A stretch of 15,598 bases of DNA from JAHDHW01 sp964551455 (GTDB lineage Bacteria; Bacteroidota; Bacteroidia; Chitinophagales; Saprospiraceae): contig CAZKDA010000110.1 in assembly GCA_964551455.1 (NCBI GenBank), positions 1 through 15,598 of the forward strand. Direction: 5' to 3'. The notes under the pieces were generated by a model. That model was not told the origin of the DNA, ran no database searches, and worked only from the letters and a program-made list of their open reading frames with translations. The translations under genes were made by a program, and so were the position numbers. Positions 7,221 to 13,568 of this stretch are shown here, piece after piece. How positions within the stretch are numbered: position 1 is the first letter of the stretch; each line of letters begins with the position of its first letter.

Positions 7221-7261
7221 AAGGTATTAAGCAGAAGGAAGGACATGGCGCTTAATACCTT
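7221..7261. terminator. bidirectional terminator between convergent genes
   Basis: AAGGTATTAAGC (7221-7232) is the exact reverse complement of GCTTAATACCTT (7250-7261), giving a 12-bp stem with a 17-base loop. The stem begins two bases after the acidic gene's stop codon. On the minus strand the stem is followed by a run of T (complement of the A-run at 7217-7222), so it is a better intrinsic terminator for the DksA-like gene (stop at 7304) than for the plus-strand operon. Confidence 0.7.
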
Positions 7262-7303
7262 GATAAATAATTTAAAATTAGTTTGTATTAGAAAAGATAT
7301 AAG

Positions 7304-7894
7304 TTAATCTTGGTCATCGAAATCGAAATCCTGTTTTTTATCCTGGGGATTGAATTTTGGCGTATCGAAATCATCGAAGGAGTTGTTATTCCAGGTGTCA
7401 TCTTCATCCCAACCATCAGAGACTGACCCTTCGGTTTTGTTCCCGGAGTTTGTGTTTTGCGTTCCGGGCTGGATTTTTTTCGAAGCGCCGGTTTTATTTC
7501 CGTAGTTGCTTTTTGGAGAATTTTCAGCGCTTTTCCCTTCGATACTCTTCGTTGCATGTGGCACCAGCATGAGTCTTTTTTTATCGATCAATTGTCCGGT
7601 GACCGTACATATCCCATAGGTTTTGTTACGGATCCGGTGTAAAGCATTTTCGAGGTTTCGGATGAACTGCTTTTGGCGGAACAGCATGCTGTTGAGCATT
7701 TCCAGTTCCGCTTGTTTATTGCTGTCGTCCAAAAGATCGCCGCCATCTCTGTCGCTGTTGTTGCCATTCAATTCCGAAATTTGCGCATTGGTAAATTCAA
7801 ATTCTTTTTTTGCGATCTCCAGTTTTTCTTCTATCAATTTTTTGAACTCCATCAACTCGGCATCACTGTATCTTGCCTTTACATTTTCCTCCAT
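7304..7894 (-). CDS. TraR/DksA-like regulator with degenerate zinc finger and acidic tail
   Basis: This is a 196-residue protein. Residues 9-90 form a helical coiled-coil-like region (DAELMEFKKLIEEKLEIAKKE; later NKQAELEMLNSMLFRQKQFI and IRNLENALHRI). The zinc-finger region at 92-120 reads YGICTVTGQLI then RLMLVPHATKSIEG. Compared with the DksA pattern (CxxC...CxxC), only Cys96 remains; Thr99, Ser117 and Gly120 occupy the other positions. This matches the form usual in Bacteroidota, where the fold persists without the full zinc site. DksA proteins enter the secondary channel of RNA polymerase and alter initiation, often with (p)ppGpp; that role is inferred. Residues 120-196 add a low-complexity Asn/Gly/Lys then Asp-rich tail, longer than usual for the family. 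A promoter candidate on the minus strand is TTTG (7938-7941 complement) and TATTTTTT (7914-7921 complement), 16 bases apart. Confidence 0.85.
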   Translation of the reverse strand: MEENVKARYSDAELMEFKKLIEEKLEIAKKEFEFTNAQISELNGNNSDRDGGDLLDDSNKQAELEMLNSMLFRQKQFIRNLENALHRIRNKTYGICTVTGQLIDKKRLMLVPHATKSIEGKSAENSPKSNYGNKTGASKKIQPGTQNTNSGNKTEGSVSDGWDEDDTWNNNSFDDFDTPKFNPQDKKQDFDFDDQD

Positions 7895-7991
7895 GTTTGT
7901 TTGGCTTTATTTAAAAAAATAGTGCAATTTATTAACGCAAATCTGAAGAAATTTTGAAGATTTTGTCAATTCTCCAAATAAGCTTTTCGGC

Positions 7992-8025
7992 TTTCAGGCT
8001 ATTCCGGCATTCATTTTTATCTTTG
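7992..8025 (+). promoter_or_regulatory. candidate promoter (TTTC / TATCTTTG)
   Basis: TATCTTTG (8018-8025) matches the Bacteroidota -7 element exactly. TTTC (7992-7995) is one base off the -33 TTTG and is separated by 22 bases, within the 17-23 range. If used, transcription would start near 8030 and run toward corA, about 250 bases away. Confidence 0.45.
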
Positions 8026-8049
8026 AAATCCGCCGGGTTGGTGCATACC

Positions 8050-8067
8050 TTGCCGGAGGCAATTTTT
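8050..8067 (+). terminator. short terminator-like hairpin in the corA leader
   Basis: TTGCC (8050-8054) pairs with GGCAA (8058-8062) across a 3-base loop and is followed by TTTTT (8063-8067). The stem is only 5 bp, so it is weak. Its place between a candidate promoter and corA makes it a possible attenuator. Confidence 0.35.
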
Positions 8068-8145
8068 CTATGTTTTGATTGATAAGTATCATTGAAAAGG
8101 ATTAAATCGACATTTTGATTTAAATTTAAAAAAAAGCCACTAATT

Positions 8146-8168
8146 CACGAATGAAAAACGAATTCGTG
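8146..8168. repeat. small inverted repeat with the word AATTCGTG
   Basis: CACGAAT (8146-8152) pairs with ATTCGTG (8162-8168). The octamer AATTCGTG (8161-8168) recurs at 13436 and 13455, suggesting a dispersed repeat family in this genome. Confidence 0.5.
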
Positions 8169-8281
8169 CCCCTTTAGTTATAATACGGATGACTATAAAA
8201 CTTTTACCGAAATTTGAGTTTTTGTCCAAAAACAAGGAGTGTTTCGAACCAATTTTTTAATCGTTACTAAACTGATCTTTG

Positions 8282-9343
8282 ATGCCCAAGCAGAAATTCA
8301 AAAAAGTAAAAAAGACCGGGCTTTCTCCAGGTAGCCTGATCTTTACTGGAAAACAGAAAGTCCAGCAGACCAATATCACGTTGAAGCGCTATTCTCCTGA
8401 CAATATCCAGGAGCAAAACATCACGCCCGATCACACTTTTAAAAGCCCGGCCAATGATGAAATGGTTTGGTACGACATCAGGGGCGTACACGATGTGACG
8501 CTGGTGGAAAAGATCGGCGCCGCTTTTCAAATCCACCCCCTTGTGCTGGAAGACGTGTTGGAAACTAATCAGCGACCCAAGCTGGAAGAATATGAAAACG
8601 GGATATTTCTGGTCGTCAGGGCACTTTCGTTCGACCAATCTGCTTTAGCTATCCATACAGAACAGGTGGCCATTTATTTTTCTAACAAGCTGCTGATCTC
8701 ATTTCAGGAAGACAAAACCGACCTTTTCGAAGGGGTCAGAACGCGGATCACCAGCGGACGAGGGAAGATCAGGAGCCGGGGCGCTGATTACCTCGCCTAT
8801 GCCCTGATTGACAATATCGTGGATTATTATTTTGATGTGCTGGACAAAGTGGAAGAAGAGATCGACAGGATTGAGGATGAGGTGCTGACTAATCCCGGAA
8901 TGCAGGTAAAATCTTCGATCCACCAGCTCAAACGAGAATTGCTCACGGTGCGGAAAAGTGTCAATCCTTTGCGGGAAGCCATTTCGAGGTTTTCAAAGGC
9001 GGAGCATGACCTGATCGACGAATCATCCAAGTTGTTTTTGCGGGATTTGCACGATCATATCATCCAGATCATGGATATGGTTGAAAACTACCGCGATACG
9101 CTTTCCGGCCTTCAGGATCTGTACCTTTCGGAGCTGAGCTACAAGATGAACAGCGTGATGCAAATGCTCACGATCATCGCTACGATTTTTATCCCGCTTT
9201 CCTTCCTGGCCGGTGTTTACGGGATGAACTTCGACCACATTCCGGAATTGCATTGGCAATACAGCTATTATGTATTTTGGGGTGTGATCGTTTTTATTAT
9301 CGGAGGGTCTTTGTATTATTTCCGGAGAAAAGGCTGGTTATGA
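8282..9343 (+). CDS. corA: CorA-family magnesium/cobalt transport protein
   Basis: This 353-residue inner-membrane channel moves Mg2+ (and often Co2+) as a pentamer. The large N-terminal cytoplasmic domain (1-290) carries the long helix region typical of CorA, including FDVLDKVEEEIDRIEDEVL and the IHQLKRELLTVRKSVNPLRE segment. Two membrane helices at the C-terminus (about 295-313 and 328-346) are joined by the signature YGMNF (Gly314-Met315-Asn316) and followed by the basic end RRKGWL. Length and order match the family. I chose the ATG at 8282 over the TTG one codon earlier. The C-terminal Lys/Arg tail is cytoplasmic. It is transcribed alone, with a long upstream region. Confidence 0.95.
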   Translation: MPKQKFKKVKKTGLSPGSLIFTGKQKVQQTNITLKRYSPDNIQEQNITPDHTFKSPANDEMVWYDIRGVHDVTLVEKIGAAFQIHPLVLEDVLETNQRPKLEEYENGIFLVVRALSFDQSALAIHTEQVAIYFSNKLLISFQEDKTDLFEGVRTRITSGRGKIRSRGADYLAYALIDNIVDYYFDVLDKVEEEIDRIEDEVLTNPGMQVKSSIHQLKRELLTVRKSVNPLREAISRFSKAEHDLIDESSKLFLRDLHDHIIQIMDMVENYRDTLSGLQDLYLSELSYKMNSVMQMLTIIATIFIPLSFLAGVYGMNFDHIPELHWQYSYYVFWGVIVFIIGGSLYYFRRKGWL

Positions 9344-9575
9344 AACTATTGAAAAAAGCTTTTATTTTCGACCAAAAACCTGACAGTCTGCTCTGTGGCG
9401 CTGGAGAAACGTCTTGAGGCATTGCGGGGTTTTCAATGGCGATGGTTGTTTCTTTTTCCTTCTGTACCAACGACTCTTCGTTATAAAACCCGGCGAAGGT
9501 ATTCATCTCTTCTCCCAGGTAATTTTCAAATTCTTGAACAGGGGATCGCAACCGGAATTTGTTGAGTATCGGCAT
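9297..9575 (-). CDS. possible small hypothetical protein overlapping the end of corA
   Basis: This 92-codon frame is convergent with corA and overlaps its last 47 bases. The N-terminal half (MPILNKFRLRSPVQEFENY) looks like normal protein, and the ATG is preceded on its strand by an A/T-rich stretch like other starts in this genome. The C-terminal third contains an amphipathic aromatic helix (GFWSKIKAFFNSFITSLF) that could bind membrane, but most of it lies in the corA overlap or next to it. No family is recognised. It fills an otherwise empty 399-base gap, which is the main argument for it; the overlap is the main argument against. Confidence 0.4.
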   Translation of the reverse strand: MPILNKFRLRSPVQEFENYLGEEMNTFAGFYNEESLVQKEKETTIAIENPAMPQDVSPAPQSRLSGFWSKIKAFFNSFITSLFSGNNTKTLR

Positions 9576-9617
9576 TTTTATTTTTAAATTTTAATGATTA
9601 CTATAAACTTGCGTTAT

Positions 9618-9625
9618 TATCTTTG
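9618..9625 (+). promoter_or_regulatory. candidate -7 element for the ATP-grasp cluster (TATCTTTG)
   Basis: This is an exact TAnnTTTG match 117 bases before the ATG at 9743, and the only one in the gap. No -33 TTTG is at a proper distance; TTTTAATG-like sequence lies there instead. The leader (about 9632-9742) shows no strong hairpin. Confidence 0.4.
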
Positions 9626-9742
9626 CGGCAATTTATATCCTTGATTCTGAATAAATTCTGAAATCATCCAAAAAATTTCTATCCAAGAGATACAATAGAT
9701 GTAGCGCGCATCACAAAAGCATTCCGATCAACAAAATTCAAC

Positions 9743-11194
9743 ATGTCAACAGTGACTTTAAATAAAGCAAAAATCATTAACCCCGGGGAGTTTGAAGCGC
9801 ACGAACATTGGTATCCAAAAGCGCTGAATGCGACTATTCACCCGATGATCAACTTCTTCCTGAACCTGGAGCAAAACCGGATCATCACCCGCTATTGCCA
9901 CCTGCATCCAAAGGTAAATCCGGTTGCGTTGAAAGAATTGATCAACCATCCGTCAAAGTATTTCCTTTGGGGTGGCGCTGATCTCCTCAACGTCACCAAT
10001 GCCAACGGAAAAAGGCAAATGGTCGTCATTGAAAACAACTCGTGCCCTTCAGGGCAAAAATCAATGCCCCTGCTCGACGACAACAAAGAACAGGGAAGCT
10101 ATCGCTGGCTGATTGAAAGAACGTTCAAACCTTATGTGAAAAAAAAGCGGAATAACATCAAGGGAGGCCTTGCTGTGATCTTCGACAAAAACCACATGGA
10201 AGCCGGCGGTTATGCCGCAGTGATCGCCGATGTTTTCAACGAACCGGTCTTTTTCGTTCCTTTTTTCAACAACGATAAAAACCCGCCAGTGCGTTTCGAC
10301 AGCGGAGTTATGCAGGTGAGGGCTGAAAACAACGAGTGGCATCCGATCCGCGCGGCATTTCGCTATCTTACACAAAAACCCTGGAACCGCCTGCCCCTGC
10401 ACACCAAAACCACCATCCTCAACCCCACGATCGCCTGCCTCAGTGGCGGCAGGAATAAAATGATCGCTTCAAAAGCTTATGATATTTTCAATGCCGAACT
10501 AAAAGAAAGCGGCTTGTTTATCAACACTCCCGAAACCATCTGGGGGGTAAGCAAAAACGAGGTTCCTCTCTGGTTGAAAAAAATGGGCGGGCAGGCCGTC
10601 ATCAAGGTGCCATACAGCAACGCTGGGCAAGGCGTCTTTACCATTGTCAACAAAGAAGAACTCGATCATTTCATGGACATGGAATTTGAATACGACCAGT
10701 TTATCGTTCAGAGCCTGATCGGCAATTACAACTGGAGTTCCACCACAAAGTCAGGAAAGCTTTTCCACGTCGGCACTATTCCCAATGCAAAAGGTGAGAC
10801 TTATGTCGCTGACATCAGGATGATGGTCAGCGCTACCGAAAATGGCATCCGGCCGCTGTGCGTATATGCCCGCCGTGCCGAATTCCCGTTGCTCAACGAA
10901 ATCGACAACTCAACTGACTCCTGGAAAATGCTCGGCACCAACCTCTCTTTTAAAAACCCGGATGGCACCTGGAACAGCGATACCACAAGGCTCGTATTGA
11001 TGGATCGCCGCGATTTCAACAAGCTGGGCATAGGGCTGGATGACCTCATCGAAGCATATATCCAGACGGTTTTGTCGATGGTAGCTATCGACAAGATCGC
11101 GGGCACTTTGGTCAATGCACAGGGCAGATTCAGAATGCGGCTTTTCAAATCACTTAACAATGACCAATCCCTGCTCGATGAAATTTTGATTTAA
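9743..11194 (+). CDS. probable circularly permuted ATP-grasp enzyme (amide-bond ligase-like)
   Basis: This is a 483-residue soluble protein. Residues 94-104 read VVIENNSCPSG, resembling the metal-binding ExNxxPSG segment that normally ends an ATP-grasp fold but comes first in circularly permuted ATP-grasp proteins (COG2308-like). Residues 142-215 then resemble the spacer of those proteins. From 227 the first half of the ATP-binding core follows: NPTIACLSGGRNK, the adenine-side strand VIKVPYSNAGQGV (286-298, Lys288 the likely ATP lysine), IVQSLIG (321-327) and ADIRMMV (356-362). ATP-grasp enzymes activate a carboxylate as acyl phosphate and join it to an amine or thiol. The substrate is unknown. 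The stop is 22 bases before the next ATP-grasp gene, so the two are probably cotranscribed. The fold assignment rests on motif reading alone. Confidence 0.7.
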   Translation: MSTVTLNKAKIINPGEFEAHEHWYPKALNATIHPMINFFLNLEQNRIITRYCHLHPKVNPVALKELINHPSKYFLWGGADLLNVTNANGKRQMVVIENNSCPSGQKSMPLLDDNKEQGSYRWLIERTFKPYVKKKRNNIKGGLAVIFDKNHMEAGGYAAVIADVFNEPVFFVPFFNNDKNPPVRFDSGVMQVRAENNEWHPIRAAFRYLTQKPWNRLPLHTKTTILNPTIACLSGGRNKMIASKAYDIFNAELKESGLFINTPETIWGVSKNEVPLWLKKMGGQAVIKVPYSNAGQGVFTIVNKEELDHFMDMEFEYDQFIVQSLIGNYNWSSTTKSGKLFHVGTIPNAKGETYVADIRMMVSATENGIRPLCVYARRAEFPLLNEIDNSTDSWKMLGTNLSFKNPDGTWNSDTTRLVLMDRRDFNKLGIGLDDLIEAYIQTVLSMVAIDKIAGTLVNAQGRFRMRLFKSLNNDQSLLDEILI

Positions 11195-11216
11195 TAGCTT
11201 GTTTAAACTTTTGTTG

Positions 11217-12221
11217 ATGGATAATTTCAACATGCTGGTGCTCACCGATCACAGCGGTCATAGTAGCGAAAATTCGATTTACGCTTTGGTAAACGAATTG
11301 AAAGCACATCCCTTTTGCAAAAGTATCGATGTTGCCAGCCGCGGCATTTCTCAAAACCATCCGTTTTTTTATGAACTTTCCGAACAGAAGGTATTTGTAA
11401 GCCGTGTTGGTTCTACGTTTGAATTTCGGCAGGATGGCTCCTGTTTTACACAAAACCTGTCAGAAGCCGATCTTTCGGATTATGATACCATATTGATGCG
11501 GCTGCCACATCCGGTGAGCGATGATTTTTTGCGATTTCTCATGAAAATCTTTCCTGAAAAAGCCATCGTTAATCGGCCTTCCGGGATCATTGAAACGAGC
11601 AACAAATCTTTTCTCTTGAACTTTCCTAAATTTACGCCGCCGAGCCGCCTGATCCGGTCGGTCGCTGAGATCGAATCGTTCAAAAGCCAATTCGCGATAG
11701 TGCTCAAACCCCTGAGGAGCTATGGCGGCGCCGGGATCGTAAAAATTGACGGAGAAACCGCTTGGGAAGGCGATGTTGAAATTCCATTTTCCGCTTTCAA
11801 AGAAAAGCTGAAGGGCAAACCCATTGAGTTTTTAGGCATGAAATACCTGAAAAATGTACAGGCCGGCGACAAGCGCATCATCGTTTGCAACAAAGAAGTG
11901 CTCGGCGCTTCGCTTCGCTACCCCGCGAAAAACTCATGGCTGTGTAACGTTGCACAGGGTGGCAGCGCCAGCATCGCCTATCCCGACGACAATGAAAAGA
12001 AAATAGCGCAACACATCAGCGAGGTTTTATTTGAAAAAGGGATCATTCTTTTCGGCTTCGATACCCTGTTGGGCGATGACGGAAAACGAAAGCTCTCCGA
12101 GATCAATACTTTGAGCATCGGAGGCTTACCGCAAATCGGGGCATTAGCAGGAAAGCCCGTTGTAAAAACCATCGCTAACTTGTTATGGGAATATATTGGA
12201 AACACAAGTGTTAGATGTTAG
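11217..12221 (+). CDS. glutathione-synthetase-like ATP-grasp ligase
   Basis: This 334-residue protein follows the prokaryotic glutathione synthetase (GshB) plan. The N-terminal Rossmann-like part spans 1-120, including DYDTILMRLPHPV, which parallels the GshB substrate-domain segment, and VNRPSGI near 118. The ATP-grasp core contains VLKPLRSYGGAGI (162-174, Lys164), AGDKRIIVCNKEVLGASLR (216-234), GFDTL, and the metal-binding LSEINTLSIGG (293-303) in place of GshB's TEINVTSPTG. The changed end suggests a different acceptor or donor. No gamma-glutamylcysteine ligase gene is nearby, so true glutathione synthesis is unlikely to be encoded here. I chose ATG 11217 over an in-frame TTG at 11199; ATG 11232 is also possible. 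It is second in the likely three-gene cluster; RimK-type ligases are the other nearest family. Confidence 0.85.
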   Translation: MDNFNMLVLTDHSGHSSENSIYALVNELKAHPFCKSIDVASRGISQNHPFFYELSEQKVFVSRVGSTFEFRQDGSCFTQNLSEADLSDYDTILMRLPHPVSDDFLRFLMKIFPEKAIVNRPSGIIETSNKSFLLNFPKFTPPSRLIRSVAEIESFKSQFAIVLKPLRSYGGAGIVKIDGETAWEGDVEIPFSAFKEKLKGKPIEFLGMKYLKNVQAGDKRIIVCNKEVLGASLRYPAKNSWLCNVAQGGSASIAYPDDNEKKIAQHISEVLFEKGIILFGFDTLLGDDGKRKLSEINTLSIGGLPQIGALAGKPVVKTIANLLWEYIGNTSVRC

Positions 12222-12234
12222 ATTTCAGATCGAA

Positions 12235-12275
12235 TCCCGCTGGTTTAGCGGGAGTAGATCCCGACAAGGTCGGGA
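12235..12275. repeat. pair of adjacent small hairpins (REP-like)
   Basis: TCCCGCT (12235-12241) pairs with AGCGGGA (12247-12253). TCCCGAC (12259-12265) pairs with GTCGGGA (12269-12275) across a 3-base loop. Both stems are perfect 7-mers. They start 14 bases after the GshB-like gene's stop codon. ATCCCGCTGG here recurs at 14961-14970 in another hairpin pair, so these belong to one dispersed family. They may stabilise the upstream mRNA end or partly terminate transcription. Confidence 0.6.
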
Positions 12276-12334
12276 CTTCATACACCAGACACTTCAAATC
12301 AACAAACGTGTGACGCCAGCGGCGGTATCAACAA

Positions 12335-12366
12335 ATTAGCACATTAGCACATTAGCACATTACCAC
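12335..12366 (+). repeat. octamer tandem repeat (ATTAGCAC x3 + ATTACCAC)
   Basis: Three exact copies of ATTAGCAC plus a fourth with one change lie head to tail and end 10 bases before the ATG of the deacylase-like gene. The period of 8 and the place directly ahead of a start codon match the array at 15559-15598. Confidence 0.85.
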
Positions 12367-12376
12367 ATCATAATAT

Positions 12377-13360
12377 ATGGAGATGCCAAAACTACTCTCT
12401 GATGCCGAAGGAATTATCATCAAGGAATTGAATATCAAAAAAGTGCCGAAAGGCAAAATATCCAAATTCCTGTTGCATATCGCTACCGATGGGATGGGCA
12501 TGCCCATTTATGTGCCGGTCATCGTTGCGCGTGGTAAAAAAGCCGGGATCACCCTCGGCCTGACCGCAGCCCTGCACGGCAACGAACTCAACGGGATACC
12601 CGTGATCCAGCGTCTGTTCAGAGAAATAGACGTCAAAAAACTGAAAGGCAACATCATTGGTATCCCTGTGCTGAATGTGCCGTCTTTGGTTCGCAAGAAA
12701 AGAAGGTTTATCGATGGCACCGACCTCAACCACATCATGCCTGGAAAAGAGGAAGGCAACGTCAGCCAGGTGTACGCTTACCGCGTTTTCCATGCTATCG
12801 TTAAAAACTTCGACTACCTCATCGACCTGCATACGGCCAGCTTTGGAAGGGTCAATTCTTATTACATCCGCGCTGATATGGAAATCAAAAGCACACGAAC
12901 AATGGCGCTCCTCCAAAATGCCCAGATCATCGTTCACAATCCTCCGAATGATGGAACGCTGAGAGGCGCCGCAGAGGATCTGGGCATCGCCGCGATCACC
13001 GTTGAAGTCGGCGACCCCAACCGGTTTCAAAAAGGAATGATCCGTTCCGGACTGGCTGGCATCCACAATGTTTTGCAATACCTCGATATGACCGAAGGCG
13101 AGATCGAACAGCCCGAACAACCTGCCGTGATCTGCAAGACTTCTTATTGGATATACACCGACCAGGGCGGAATACTGAATGTGCATCCCGCCGTAGCAGA
13201 CATGGTGAAAAAAGGTCAATTGATCGCCACGCTCCGCAATATTTTCGGCGATGTGATCAAACAATATTTTGCGCCGGAAAGCGGCATCGTCATCGGCAAA
13301 AGCACCAGCCCGATCAACCAGAGCGGCGGAAGGATATTGCATCTGGGTATTTTGAAATAA
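12377..13360 (+). CDS. aspartoacylase / succinylglutamate-desuccinylase-like zinc hydrolase
   Basis: This is a 327-residue member of the AstE/AspA branch of zinc carboxypeptidase-like enzymes (COG3608), which hydrolyse N-acyl or amide bonds. Zinc ligands are readable: His67 and Glu70 in LHGNE and His152 in DLHTA. The catalytic glutamate is Glu210 in TVEVG. Residues 115-122 read TDLNHIMPG-like, where aspartoacylase has DLNR; the arginine that grips the substrate carboxylate is replaced by His119, so substrate specificity probably differs. The C-terminal part (about 250-327) is a small beta domain (GGILNVHPAVADMVKKGQLI) like the biotinyl-lipoyl-type end of the family. It follows the two ATP-grasp genes after 155 bases containing repeats. 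A role in cleaving or trimming the ligases' product is inferred. ATG 12383 is an alternative start. Confidence 0.9.
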   Translation: MEMPKLLSDAEGIIIKELNIKKVPKGKISKFLLHIATDGMGMPIYVPVIVARGKKAGITLGLTAALHGNELNGIPVIQRLFREIDVKKLKGNIIGIPVLNVPSLVRKKRRFIDGTDLNHIMPGKEEGNVSQVYAYRVFHAIVKNFDYLIDLHTASFGRVNSYYIRADMEIKSTRTMALLQNAQIIVHNPPNDGTLRGAAEDLGIAAITVEVGDPNRFQKGMIRSGLAGIHNVLQYLDMTEGEIEQPEQPAVICKTSYWIYTDQGGILNVHPAVADMVKKGQLIATLRNIFGDVIKQYFAPESGIVIGKSTSPINQSGGRILHLGILK

Positions 13361-13403
13361 TTCTTTTGGATCATTCTGCTTATTCAGCGGAAGAGTTTTT
13401 TTC

Positions 13404-13464
13404 GACACAAATTTCACAAATTATGGTAAAGTTTTAATTCGTGTAATTCGCGCTAATTCGTGTC
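13404..13464. repeat. AATTCGTG repeat cluster in an imperfect inverted repeat
   Basis: AATTCGTG (13436-13443), AATTCGCG (13445-13452) and AATTCGTG (13455-13462) follow each other at 9-10-base steps. GACACAAATT (13404-13413) pairs with AATTCGTGTC (13455-13464) with one mismatch. The same octamer occurs at 8161. It lies in the 208-base gap after the deacylase-like gene and may act as a terminator-like or dispersed repeat. Confidence 0.55.
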
Positions 13465-13547
13465 AAAATCAGGATATTTTATTACTTTAGTGACCAAAAT
13501 CATAGCTGCCCCTGATACTCGTCAGCAATTTGAAAATTATTGATTCA

Positions 13548-13555
13548 TATTTTTG
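13548..13555 (+). promoter_or_regulatory. candidate -7 element (TATTTTTG)
   Basis: This exact TAnnTTTG match lies 13 bases before the ATG at 13569. A TTTG at 13529-13532 is 15 bases upstream, slightly shorter than the usual spacer. It would give a leader of under 10 bases. Confidence 0.4.
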
Positions 13556-13568
13556 AAAACAAAAAGAC

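Larger units (their letters stand above)
7895..8281. other. 387-base gap between the divergent DksA-like and corA genes
   Basis: No gene is seen. The gap holds a -7 element at 8018-8025, a short terminator-like hairpin at 8050-8067 and a 7-bp inverted repeat at 8146-8168, each listed separately. The corA start lies more than 250 bases after the only good -7 match, so there is either a long leader or an unseen closer promoter. Confidence 0.55.

Noticed and set aside
11199..11216. TTG start giving six extra residues on the GshB-like protein
   Set aside because: An ATG follows at 11217, and the extra residues add nothing family-like.
12335..12366. CRISPR array
   Set aside because: The units are 8 bases, contiguous, without spacers, and no cas genes are present. 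The same holds for 15559-15598.
12392..13417. A 341-codon open frame on the minus strand, slightly longer than the gene opposite
   Set aside because: It is antisense to the deacylase-like gene, whose plus-strand product has intact zinc and catalytic motifs. The minus product shows no recognisable motif and the frame is explained by codon bias of the real gene.
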